From an uncultured Clostridia bacterium (lineage in GTDB: Bacteria; Bacillota; Clostridia; TANB77; CAG-508): 9,951 nt of DNA. The stretch is taken from NCBI GenBank assembly GCA_947631385.1, contig CANRLE010000037.1:1-9951 (forward strand), written 5' to 3'. Positions 1 through 8,516 of the stretch are shown here, one piece after another; within the stretch, counting starts at the first letter, position 1; each line of letters begins with the position of its first letter. A model generated the notes under the pieces. The model saw nothing but the letters and a program-made list of their open reading frames with translations, did not search any database and had not been told where the DNA came from. Both the position numbers and the translations under genes were made by a program.

Positions 1-1079
1 AACCTCTTCTTCGCCATATCAATTTAAAAATATAAGGATTTCATTGGATGATAATGTTTTCCTTCCTAAATTGAGCATTTTAAATGAACTTCGTAGAAAT
101 GCTTTAGCTCAAGTAGAAGCATACGCATTAAGCAAATGTGTTAGAGTTCTTCCAGAAAATCAATCTTCTGCTGATACGTCTTATATTATTAAAGATGATG
201 TTTTAACTGATATGCGAAATTATGCTAGAAAGGAATTTTCTCTTAATAAGATTCAATCACCTAAAGTTTGCTTATTGTTAAATTATTTGAATAATAATTT
301 AGATTACTCAAATTTAAGACATGATATTGATAATATTTATGTTCCTTTAAAATATTTTACTGATAAAAGGTATAATAATATATTGGAAATGTTAAGTAAA
401 AACTTTCCGACATATATATACATGCCTACTATTATTAAAGGAAATTATAGAAATTTATTTTATGCTAATGCTGAAACTTCAGTAAAGAAATATGATATTA
501 GAGGTTTTGTCGTTTCTAATATTAGCAATATAACACTTTTAAATGAATTATTTACTGACTTAAATAAATATTTTAAATTAGTTACAAATTATACATTTAA
601 TGTGTTTAATTCTCATTCTGTATTAGCATTAAAAGAACTTGGAATTAGCCGTTTTACATTATCTCCAGAATTAGATAAAAATACTATTCATTCTTTATGT
701 GATTATAATTATTTGCAAAAGGAATTAATGGTATATGGACGAATTCCTTTAATAAATATGAATTATTGTCTATTACGGCGAAACTAATAAATGTTATCCA
801 GATTGTAAAGCTCGCTGTCAAAGTGGAAATTCTTATTATTTAAAAGATCGTTTAAATATGAGTTTTCCTGTTATGCCTGATAACATTCAAACTGTAACTA
901 CTGTTTTTAATAGTAAAATTACTTCTATTTGTCCTCAAGATTTTGCTGTTGACTATGCAAGAATTGATATTTTAAATGAAAATATCGCAGAAATTAATAA
1001 TATTATACAAATTGTTAAAGATGGCAAACGATTTGAGGGAAAAAATTATACTAATGCAAATTTAAATAGAAACATCTAA
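1..1079 (+). pseudogene. U32 family peptidase-like protein (3' part), disrupted by a +1 frameshift
   Basis: This is the C-terminal part of a large U32-family protein. The frame is already open at position 2 and runs off the left edge, so the TTG at 44 is not a real start. Before the shift, the PKLSILNELRR segment (about 65-100) matches the conserved 'lP.s.LNeLRR' stretch of the DUF3656/YdcP-type region, followed by a second U32-like domain ending in ELMVYGRIPL and NYC. Frame 1 stops at TAA 785-787. Dropping one base near 776 (tta-c-ggc) continues cleanly as GETNKCYPDCKARC, then LKDR, FPV, NSK and EGKNYTNANLNR to the stop at 1077-1079. These are the usual U32 C-terminal motifs. The four cysteines read C-x7-C-x3-C-x3-C across the junction. 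U32 proteins of known function (RlhA, TrhP, UbiU/V) hydroxylate RNA or quinones, and UbiU/V hold a 4Fe-4S cluster on four Cys. An exact role here is not assignable. The lesion may be real or a sequencing error, since everything after it is well conserved. Confidence 0.85.
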
Positions 1080-1091
1080 TATATAGTAACA

Positions 1092-1127
1092 AATAAGGCT
1101 TAAGAATATATTTTCTTAAGCCTTATT
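1092..1127. terminator. bidirectional rho-independent terminator between convergent genes
   Basis: A perfect 15-bp inverted repeat (1092-1106 with 1113-1127, arms AATAAGGCTTAAGAA) encloses a 6-nt loop. It lies 12 nt after the U32 stop (plus strand) and 6 nt after the stop of the minus-strand chimera gene. The plus-strand tail is AAGTTTT. The minus-strand tail is only moderately T-rich. The position between two convergent stops supports a shared terminator. Confidence 0.85.
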
Positions 1128-1133
1128 AAGTTT

Positions 1134-2180
1134 TCATGATATTCGTTGCCACATATATACTGTAATGTATGGGTCTTGAACATTAATTGAATCTGGAGTT
1201 GTATTCCCTGCATTTCCTGTAGTGCTTGCTTGTGTTGTTAATTCATGTGTATGTAATCCTGATGAACCTGTGTTTGGTTGTGTAAATCCTATTTTGTGTG
1301 CATGTTCTTGTCCACCTCCTGTATCTTGATTGACTGCCGCATTGGAACTTGTAGAACCCATTGCTACACTTGCCCAAGGACCAGAGCCACCAGTCAAACT
1401 AGCATTTGCAAGATAATCATGACTCCATTTAAACAAATAACCGGTTGGAAAAGTTTGATTAGGCCAAGTTGTATGCCCATAAAAATTTCCTATGGCGGTA
1501 TGAGAATGAGCATTTTGAGTATGAGTATGTTTCGGCATTTGTTCTACTGATATTGCTGTACCATTTGTTGATGTATTTGCTTTATCATAGCTATGTGTAT
1601 GTGCTCCACTTTGTGATGTTGTTCCTGTTAAAATTGGTATACTATGATTATGACTTGGTAATTGTGATACTTTTAAAGTAATATTTTTTTGACCTCCTGT
1701 CTCATTTACTGTATCAAATTCTGTTTGACTTTCATCTAGTCCTATTAATGTTTTACCTTTTCCATATCTTTCCCATGTTCCTCCTATAAAATCACTTGGA
1801 CTTGTTTCTTTTGTTGATATATATATGCTCCCTATTGGATACATTTCATTTTTCGTATCTGTTTTTGCTTGTTTTACTAAATTTTCTACTTCATTTCTAG
1901 TTTCTTCCTTTGCTTCTGTTTTTGCTTCTTCTTTCATTTGTTCTAACAACTTTAATAAATCTCCATATGTTGGATATTCATTTGATTCCAGTACTTCTTG
2001 ATATGCTTGTTCCATCTTTGCTTGACTTACTTCGTAATTTTCACTTATTTTTGCTATTTCCTTTTCTTGACTTGCATTTCTGTTCATTACTCCTACATTT
2101 ATTAATAGTACATTTACTAATAAAAACATACATATTACTACCGTGAATAATGTTATAGCTCCTCTTTCTTTTTTAATCAT
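1134..2180 (-). CDS. pilin-like membrane-anchored protein with phage tail-collar/fibre C-terminal domain
   Basis: The 348-residue protein has three visible parts. Residues 1-31 form a basic leader (MIKKERG) and one hydrophobic segment (AITLFTVVICMF onward, 8-31), resembling class III/IV pilin-like signals with possible cleavage after Gly7; the usual Glu5 is not seen. Residues about 36-112 are rich in Lys, Glu and Gln and look like a coiled coil. From 113 on it resembles phage tail-collar or baseplate (T4 gp10/gp12-like) C-terminal domains: YPIGSIYIS (114-122), FIGGTWERYGKG (131-142), TGGQ (161-164), QLPSHNH (173-179), and the terminal DPYITVYMWQR (336-346). Six HxH motifs occur (177/179, 194/196, 218/220, 225/227, 293/295, 310/312), as in metal-binding tail-fibre tips. 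The start has a strong AAGGAGG site (2188-2194) 7 nt upstream. No other phage genes flank it, so it is probably a host surface protein, perhaps a trimeric adhesin. That role is inference. Confidence 0.75.
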   Translation of the reverse strand: MIKKERGAITLFTVVICMFLLVNVLLINVGVMNRNASQEKEIAKISENYEVSQAKMEQAYQEVLESNEYPTYGDLLKLLEQMKEEAKTEAKEETRNEVENLVKQAKTDTKNEMYPIGSIYISTKETSPSDFIGGTWERYGKGKTLIGLDESQTEFDTVNETGGQKNITLKVSQLPSHNHSIPILTGTTSQSGAHTHSYDKANTSTNGTAISVEQMPKHTHTQNAHSHTAIGNFYGHTTWPNQTFPTGYLFKWSHDYLANASLTGGSGPWASVAMGSTSSNAAVNQDTGGGQEHAHKIGFTQPNTGSSGLHTHELTTQASTTGNAGNTTPDSINVQDPYITVYMWQRIS

Positions 2181-2187
2181 GGTAATT

Positions 2188-2194
2188 CCTCCTT
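2188..2194 (-). promoter_or_regulatory. strong ribosome binding site of the chimera gene
   Basis: The minus strand reads AAGGAGG, ending 7 nt before the ATG at 2178-2180. It fixes the start so that the pilin-like leader is translated. Confidence 0.85.
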
Positions 2195-2232
2195 TTATTT
2201 TTATGTAACACTGTTATATCTTATTTACCATA

Positions 2233-2262
2233 TTTATACCACAATCACTTTAATAATTGCAA
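2233..2262 (-). promoter_or_regulatory. sigma-A-type promoter for the chimera gene
   Basis: On the minus strand a TTGCAA -35 (2257-2262) and a TATAAA -10 (2233-2238) are separated by 18 bp, and TG-G precedes the -10, giving an extended -10. The stretch further upstream (2263-2290) is almost pure A/T, like an UP element. The predicted leader is about 45 nt. This shows the gene is transcribed independently of the fmt operon, which terminates just upstream. Confidence 0.6.
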
Positions 2263-2290
2263 GTATTTTTATAAATATTATTAATATATA

Positions 2291-2312
2291 AAAAAAGAGG
2301 AAAACCTCTTTT
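2291..2312 (-). terminator. rho-independent terminator at the end of the suf-mnmA-fmt operon
   Basis: On the minus strand an 8-bp stem (AAAAGAGG / CCTCTTTT, 2305-2312 with 2293-2300) has a TTTT loop and runs directly into a T tract and TATA. The stem begins inside the fmt stop codon (2311-2313). It closes the long minus-strand operon and separates it from the chimera gene. Confidence 0.88.
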
Positions 2313-3267
2313 ATTCAAATATTTCAAATTCTTTTATTACATTACCTCTTAGAAACTCTTGTATAGGCATTCTTTTCGCATTTTCGCCTTGAATCTCTAA
2401 TATTTTTAAAATTCCATCTTTTGTTTTTATATATAATCCATCTTTAGGATTTGAAAGTAGTACTGTTCCATTTTTTACAAAATTCATATTTTCAACTAGT
2501 ATGTCATCTTTTGGAGCTAAATCTACTTTCCAGAATTTTATTTTTTTACCATTAAGATATGAATAAGCTCCCATAATTGGGTTTAAACCTCTTACAAGAT
2601 TTTTTATTTCTTGTGCCGTTTGTGCTAGCCAATTAATTTTTGCCATTTCCTTTGAAATCATTGGTGCAATTGTAAAGTCTTCTCCCTGTTTTATTCTCTC
2701 AGCTGTTCCTTTTTCAATTTTCTCCAATGTCTTTACTAATAATTTTCCTCCTATCTTTGCTAGTCTATCCCATAACTCACCTGTAGTCTCGTCTTCTCCA
2801 ATTATTACTTCTTCTTTCAAAATAATATCTCCTGTGTCCATCCCTTCATCCATGTACATTGTAGTTACTCCAGTTATATTGTCTCCATTTAAAACAGCCC
2901 ATTGAATAGGTGCTGCTCCTCTATATTTAGGAAGTAATGAAGCATGCACATTAATACATCCTAATTTTGGAATATCTAATATCGTTTTGGGTAAAATCTT
3001 TCCATAAGCCACTACACAAATAACATCAGGATTTAATTGCTTCATTTTTTCTAAAAATTCTTCATTATTTTTTACTCTATCTGGCTGATATACTTCTATA
3101 CCTTTTTCTAACGCAAATTGTTTTACCTCAGATGGAACCAACTTCATTCCTCTACCTTTTGGTCTATCTGGATTTGTTACGACTCCTAGCATGTTATGTT
3201 TAGCATTATAAATTGCTTCTAAACTTTCTCTTGCAAAGTCTGGTGTACCCATAAAAACTATATTCAT
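2311..3267 (-). CDS. fmt: methionyl-tRNA formyltransferase
   Basis: Fmt transfers a formyl group from 10-formyl-tetrahydrofolate to Met-tRNA(fMet), giving the formylated initiator used by bacterial ribosomes in the cytoplasm. The 318-residue length is normal. The N-terminal Rossmann-like formyltransferase domain starts MNIVFMGTPDFA. The catalytic and folate-site motifs are INVHASLLPKYRGAAPI (105-121, with Asn106 and His108) and MDTGDI (143-148, with Asp144). The C-terminal OB-like tRNA-binding domain follows from about 205. The ATG lies 2 nt after the mnmA stop, and its AAGGAGGT site (3272-3279) is formed by the last codons and stop of mnmA, so translation is probably coupled. In many bacteria fmt sits with def or priA; here it is the last gene of a SUF operon. 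Confidence 0.97.
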   Translation of the reverse strand: MNIVFMGTPDFARESLEAIYNAKHNMLGVVTNPDRPKGRGMKLVPSEVKQFALEKGIEVYQPDRVKNNEEFLEKMKQLNPDVICVVAYGKILPKTILDIPKLGCINVHASLLPKYRGAAPIQWAVLNGDNITGVTTMYMDEGMDTGDIILKEEVIIGEDETTGELWDRLAKIGGKLLVKTLEKIEKGTAERIKQGEDFTIAPMISKEMAKINWLAQTAQEIKNLVRGLNPIMGAYSYLNGKKIKFWKVDLAPKDDILVENMNFVKNGTVLLSNPKDGLYIKTKDGILKILEIQGENAKRMPIQEFLRGNVIKEFEIFE

Positions 3268-3269
3268 AT

Positions 3270-4314
<1,045 letters not shown>

Positions 4315-4325
<11 letters not shown>

Positions 4326-4752
4326 TTTTCTCTAATATCTCCTCTATTGTATGCCATGCAAGTAAAGCACATTTCACCCTTGCTGGCATATTTGATACAT
4401 TTTTGAATGCAATTGCGTCTTCTAATTTTTTTAGTTCTTTCTCATCAGTCGTTTCTCTTTTTATCATTTCAATAAATATTCTTACGATTTCTTTTGCCTC
4501 TTCTATTGTTTTTCCTCTTAATGTGTCTATCATAATTGAAGTAGAAGCTTGTGATATTGCACAACCATGTCCGGAAAATGCCATGTCTTGAATAACATCG
4601 CCATTCATTTTTATTTGCAAGGTGATTTCATCTCCACAGTTAGGATTGTGCCCTATTTGTGAGTAATCTGCATTTTCTAATTCTTTTTTGTTGTATGAAT
4701 TCATGCTATGTTCCATAATTAGGTCATTATAAACATCTGTTAAATCTTCCAT
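4315..4752 (-). CDS. sufU: SufU zinc-dependent sulfurtransferase / Fe-S assembly protein
   Basis: SufU accepts persulfide sulfur from SufS and passes it on, in Gram-positive bacteria replacing SufE; it was first described as an IscU-like scaffold. The 145-residue sequence shows NPNCGD (36-41), SGHGCAIS (60-67) and RVKCALLAW (125-133). Cys39, Asp41, Cys64 and Cys128 correspond to the zinc ligands of B. subtilis SufU. There are 63 residues between the second and third Cys, about 20 more than in IscU, and Lys127 stands where IscU has His105. Both are SufU hallmarks. The start has an AAAAGGAG site (4763-4770) 10 nt upstream. It is separated from sufS by 56 nt holding a hairpin repeat, and overlaps mnmA by 11 nt. 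Confidence 0.95.
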
Positions 4753-4770
4753 TTCAATTTATCTCCTTTT

Positions 4771-4805
4771 GCGAAATTGAGGATTTTGGGACGGCCCCAT
4801 AATCC
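4771..4805. repeat. REP-like hairpin repeat, copy A (sufS-sufU gap)
   Basis: On the plus strand the element begins GCGAAAT (4771-4777). It continues into an inverted repeat GGATTTTGGG (4781-4790) / CCCATAATCC (4796-4805), which is 10 bp with one mismatch around a short ACGGC loop. Another copy sharing GCGAAAT, GGGACGGCCCCA and AATCC, in the same orientation, is at 9804-9830. Its GC-rich core stands out from the AT-rich surroundings. The minus-strand hairpin has no T run after it, so it is unlikely to be a full terminator for sufS. GGGACGG-CCC hairpins of this style are often dispersed REP elements in Firmicutes; that link is from general knowledge. Confidence 0.65.
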
Positions 4806-4808
4806 TTA

Positions 4809-6029
4809 TTATTTGAAATATTTTTCAAATATTTGATAAGCCTTATTTAGTCCAGAAACAAGTTTATCAACATCTTCCTTTGTATTATAAAAATAAAAAC
4901 TTGCTCGGCATGTAGAATCTATTCCCAAAAATCTCATAAGTGGTTGTGCACAATGGTTTCCAGAACGAACACAAACACCTTCTGTATCTAAAATACTTGC
5001 TACATCATGTGGATGTACTCCTTTGATGTTAAATGAAATTACAGAAGAATGATTTTCTTCTTTTGGTGTTAAATATAGTGTTAAATAATCTAATTTTGAT
5101 AATTCTTGTCTCGCATATGATATTAATTCTTTTTCCTTTTTTTCTATTTTATCATATCCTATATTTTCAATATAATCAATAGCTGCTCCTAAACCTATAA
5201 CACCTTCCACATTTTGTGTTCCTGCTTCAAATTTGTTTGGTAATGGTGCAAATGTAGTTTCTTGTTCATAAACAAATTCTATCATATCACCACCCATTAA
5301 AAATGGTTCCATTTTGTTCAATAATTCTTTTTTTCCATATAATACTCCAATTCCAAGTGGTGCTAACATTTTGTGACCTGAAAAAGCAAGAAAATCACAG
5401 TCTAAATCTTGTACATCAATTCTCATATGTGGTATGCTTTGTGAAGCATCTACAATAATAATTGCTCCTTTTTTATGTGCTTGTTTTATGATTTTCTTTA
5501 TGTTGTTGATAGTACCTAAAACATTTGAAACATGCGTTATTGCAACTATTTTTGTATTATCAGTAATTTTGTTTTCTATTTCTTCATCTGGTATCTCAAA
5601 TTCTTCATTGATATACATATAATTTAATTTACTTTCAGTAATTTTGCATACCTTTTGCCATGGAACTAAGTTAGAATGATGTTCCATAATAGAAAGTACA
5701 ACTTCATCACCTTTTTTTAATTTTTGCATTCCGTATGAATATGCAAGTAAATTAAGGCTCTCTGTTGCATTTTTTGAAAATATGATTTCTTCCTTATTTT
5801 TGGCATTTATAAAATTAGCAATTTTCTCTCTCGTATTTTCATATGCTTGTGTTGCCTCTATACTTAATGAATATGCTCCTCTGTGAGGATTTGCATTATA
5901 TTTTTGATAATACTCTTCTATTGCTTTAATAACTTGAATTGGTTTTTGAGTGGTCGCACCACTATCCAAATAAGCAATTTTTCTATTTTCTAAAATAGGA
6001 AAATCCTTCTTAATCTTATTTATATCCAT
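4809..6029 (-). CDS. sufS: cysteine desulfurase SufS
   Basis: SufS is a PLP enzyme that removes sulfur from L-cysteine to give alanine and an enzyme-bound persulfide, which is handed to SufU. The 406-residue length is exactly that typical of the family. The PLP lysine is Lys220 in AFSGHKMLAPLGIG. EHHSN (116-120) holds the cofactor-stacking His. DASQSIPH (194-201) carries the PLP-contacting Asp. The catalytic Cys360 sits in VRSGNHCAQP, followed by CRASFYFYNT (374-383). The single-residue spacing of RSGNHCAQP, without a long flexible loop, marks group II (SufS/CsdA). The ATG is 3 nt after sufD with only a weak AAAGG site (6042-6046), suggesting coupled translation. Confidence 0.97.
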   Translation of the reverse strand: MDINKIKKDFPILENRKIAYLDSGATTQKPIQVIKAIEEYYQKYNANPHRGAYSLSIEATQAYENTREKIANFINAKNKEEIIFSKNATESLNLLAYSYGMQKLKKGDEVVLSIMEHHSNLVPWQKVCKITESKLNYMYINEEFEIPDEEIENKITDNTKIVAITHVSNVLGTINNIKKIIKQAHKKGAIIIVDASQSIPHMRIDVQDLDCDFLAFSGHKMLAPLGIGVLYGKKELLNKMEPFLMGGDMIEFVYEQETTFAPLPNKFEAGTQNVEGVIGLGAAIDYIENIGYDKIEKKEKELISYARQELSKLDYLTLYLTPKEENHSSVISFNIKGVHPHDVASILDTEGVCVRSGNHCAQPLMRFLGIDSTCRASFYFYNTKEDVDKLVSGLNKAYQIFEKYFK

Positions 6030-6032
6030 TTA

Positions 6033-7097
6033 TTAATCTAACCTTTCTTCTATTTCATCTAAAATTTCTGTCTTTAAATCATCATTTTTAATTGTATCTA
6101 TTATATTATTAAATTTTGCTCTTACCAACAACTTCATAGCCTCTTTTTTCTCAAAGCCTCTACTCATTATATAAAATAATTCTTTATCTCCTACTTTTCC
6201 AGCAGAGCTACTATGGTTTCCTTCGACTTCTTCTTCAGAACATAAAAGCATTGGTAAAGCTAATGATTTTGCCTGTTCTGATAATAATAAACAAGCTTCA
6301 TTTTCATTTCCTGTTGCTTTTTTACAACCTTTTTTAAAATCAATAGTTCCCTTAAAATTCTTTTTGGCATTATCCTTTAAAGCACCCTGCACTTCAATAT
6401 TAATATTAGATTTTTCTCCTCTTAGCTCTCCAATATAATTCAAATCAAAAAATTGATTTTCTCTTCCTAAATAAATTGTGTTAATATGATTATCAGCATT
6501 TTTACCTACTAAATTAGAATAATAATTCGTAATACTATTTTTTCCACCAAAATCTATCATAGTATAATCAACTTTTGCATTTTCATGTATCATATTCTCA
6601 ATACTTATAAAATGATTAGACATAAGATTTGTGTTATTAACAATAATTACTTTGAGCTCTGCATTTTTTTCTGCTAACACTTTTATTATGCCATTATGAA
6701 ATGCTTGTACTGCTTTGTTAGTTTCATATTTTATAATAATTGTTGCTTTTGTATTCTCTTTAGCTGTAATATCAATCATATCAATTAAATTTGGATTATC
6801 CTCATCCAATTCAAAACTAATTTGTATATCTTGATTAGTTTTACCTTCTACTTGTAATTTTAATTTTTGATTTGCCTTTTCATCTACCTGAGATGTCAAA
6901 ATATCTCCTAGTCCATAAGTTAAACTACAATTATTGATTTCCTTTTCTATTTTTATTTTGGATGTTTCACCTATAATTGATACATTTTCAAAGTTTTCTA
7001 TCTTTTCCGGCAAAATATTGCTATCTAGTTTTACATTATTAATCAAAAAATTTCTTGAAGTTCTAACTGGTGTTTCATTTACTCTTATGGTTTCCAT
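6033..7097 (-). CDS. sufD: Fe-S cluster assembly protein SufD
   Basis: SufD pairs with SufB on a SufC dimer to form the SufBC2D scaffold that assembles and delivers Fe-S clusters. The 354-residue protein shows the repetitive strand-rich pattern of the SufBD beta-helix and the C-terminal signature EGNHSSSAGKVGDKELFYIMSR (292-313). His295 is placed like the functionally important His360 of E. coli SufD. It is shorter than E. coli or B. subtilis SufD (about 420-437), the shortfall being in the N-terminal region. Its C-terminus parallels that of SufB in this operon (LFYIMSRG against IFYLMSRG), as expected for paralogues. The ATG overlaps the sufB stop by one base (TAATG), with a GGAGGGAG site (7108-7115) inside the end of sufB. 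Confidence 0.94.
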   Translation of the reverse strand: METIRVNETPVRTSRNFLINNVKLDSNILPEKIENFENVSIIGETSKIKIEKEINNCSLTYGLGDILTSQVDEKANQKLKLQVEGKTNQDIQISFELDEDNPNLIDMIDITAKENTKATIIIKYETNKAVQAFHNGIIKVLAEKNAELKVIIVNNTNLMSNHFISIENMIHENAKVDYTMIDFGGKNSITNYYSNLVGKNADNHINTIYLGRENQFFDLNYIGELRGEKSNINIEVQGALKDNAKKNFKGTIDFKKGCKKATGNENEACLLLSEQAKSLALPMLLCSEEEVEGNHSSSAGKVGDKELFYIMSRGFEKKEAMKLLVRAKFNNIIDTIKNDDLKTEILDEIEERLD

Positions 7098-8497
7098 TAT
7101 CCAATAGCTCCCTCCAATTCTAGATTTATCAAATTATTCATTTCTACTGCATATTCCACAGGTAATTCTTTTGAAATTGGATAAGCAAATCCTCTAACAA
7201 TCATAGCTTTTGCGTCTTCTTCAGATAGCCCTCTACTCATTAAATAAAAAATTGTCTTATCACTAATTTTCCCGATTTTAGCCTCATGCGAAAATTCAAC
7301 TTCATCAGTTCTTATATCATTTACTGGTATCGTATCAGAAATTGATATATCGTCCAACATTAATGATTCGCAAGATACTGAGGATTTTGAATGAGTCGCT
7401 GTTTCATTTATTCTAACTAAAGAACGATATGTGCATTTTCCACCATTTTTTGAAATAGATTTGCTATTTACTACACTAGATGTATTTGGGCTATTATGAA
7501 CTACTTTAAATCCCGTGTCTAAGTTTTGTCCCTCTCCTGCAAAAGATATTCCTGTATATTCTGTTTTAGCCCCTTCACCATTTAATATGCTCATAGGATA
7601 TAGCATTGATATTTTAGAGCCAAATGAGCCAGTTACCCAATCTACTTGTGCATTTTTTTCCACAATAGCTTTTTTAGTATTTAGGTTTAACATATTTTTA
7701 GACCAATTCTCAATAGTAGAATATCTCAAATATGCATTTTCTTTTACATATAATTCTACACAGCCTGCATGTAGATTAACTTTGTTGTACTTTGGTGCAC
7801 TACATCCTTCTATAAAATGTAAGCTTGCTCCCTCATCTACAATAATTAATGTATGTTCAAATTGACCTGACTCTGGAGAATTCAATCGAAAATATGATTG
7901 TAATGGAATATCTACTTTTACACCTTTAGGAACATACACAAATGAACCCCCAGACCAAACAGCACCATGTAATGCCACAAATTTGTGATCATATATAGGA
8001 ACACATTTCATAAAATGCTTTTTTACTAAATCCGGATATTCTCTTACCGCTGTTTCCATATCAGTATAGATAACACCTTGTTTTATTAATTCTTCTTTCA
8101 TACTATGATAAACTACTTCTGAATCGTATTGTGCTCCAACTCCTGCCAAAGAAGTTTTTTCTGCGTCTGGAATGCCAAGTTTATCAAATGTGCTTTTGAT
8201 GTCCTCTGGCACATCATCCCATGAATTATTTAAACTTGTTTTTGGTCTTACATAAGTAGCAATTTCTTCCATATTTAATTCTGAAATATCTGGTCCCCAA
8301 GTAGGTAATTCTAATTGATTATATACTTCTAATGCTTTTAATCGAAACTCTTTCATCCATTCTGGGTCATTTTTCTGTTTCGAAATTTCTTCTATAATGT
8401 CTTTTGTTAGACCCTTTTTTATTTTAAAATCATATTCATCCTTATTTTTGATATCATATATATTTCGATTAATGTCATTTATTTTTGTTTTTGACAT
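7097..8497 (-). CDS. sufB: Fe-S cluster assembly protein SufB
   Basis: SufB is the core scaffold subunit on which the nascent cluster forms. From the ATG at 8495-8497 it is 466 residues, matching B. subtilis SufB (465). Conserved parts include WGPDISELNMEEIATYVRP in the N-terminal half, VPKGV, HFIEGCSAPKY, the YTGISFAGEGQ region, and the C-terminal SCESLMLD and FSHEAKIGKIS. Cys376 and Glu405 match E. coli Cys405 and Glu434, which are needed for cluster formation at the SufB-SufD interface. The frame stays open upstream to an ATG at 8593, but that start would overlap sufC by 77 nt and add 32 Lys-rich residues. The inner ATG has a good AAGAAGGG site 9 nt upstream and gives a 19-nt gap after sufC, so it is preferred. 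Confidence 0.96.
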   Translation of the reverse strand: MSKTKINDINRNIYDIKNKDEYDFKIKKGLTKDIIEEISKQKNDPEWMKEFRLKALEVYNQLELPTWGPDISELNMEEIATYVRPKTSLNNSWDDVPEDIKSTFDKLGIPDAEKTSLAGVGAQYDSEVVYHSMKEELIKQGVIYTDMETAVREYPDLVKKHFMKCVPIYDHKFVALHGAVWSGGSFVYVPKGVKVDIPLQSYFRLNSPESGQFEHTLIIVDEGASLHFIEGCSAPKYNKVNLHAGCVELYVKENAYLRYSTIENWSKNMLNLNTKKAIVEKNAQVDWVTGSFGSKISMLYPMSILNGEGAKTEYTGISFAGEGQNLDTGFKVVHNSPNTSSVVNSKSISKNGGKCTYRSLVRINETATHSKSSVSCESLMLDDISISDTIPVNDIRTDEVEFSHEAKIGKISDKTIFYLMSRGLSEEDAKAMIVRGFAYPISKELPVEYAVEMNNLINLELEGAIG

Positions 8498-8506
8498 CTT
8501 ACAAAT

Positions 8507-8514
8507 CCCTTCTT
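8507..8514 (-). promoter_or_regulatory. ribosome binding site deciding the sufB start
   Basis: The minus strand reads AAGAAGGG, ending 9 nt before the ATG at 8495-8497, in the 19-nt gap after the sufC stop (8517-8519). It supports the 466-residue SufB over the 498-residue reading. Confidence 0.75.
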
Positions 8515-8516
8515 TT

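Noticed and set aside
44..787. TTG at 44 as the start of a separate 247-residue gene
   Set aside because: The frame is open to the window edge and the residues before the TTG continue the family; there is no ribosome site. It is the interior of a longer U32 gene.
773..800. Programmed ribosomal frameshift in the U32 gene
   Set aside because: No slippery heptamer, stimulatory hairpin or internal ribosome site is evident, and the family is not known for frameshifting.
1278..2146. Plus-strand open frames inside the chimera gene
   Set aside because: They are low-complexity shadows (Leu/Phe/His-rich readings opposite Lys/Glu and His codons) without ribosome sites or recognisable motifs.
1134..2180. 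Chimera gene as a prophage remnant
   Set aside because: No other phage gene is visible, the gene is intact with its own promoter and terminator, and its N-terminus is not phage-like.
7515..7865. A 116-residue plus-strand open frame opposite sufB
   Set aside because: It lies wholly inside a certain sufB, has no recognisable domain and no ribosome site.
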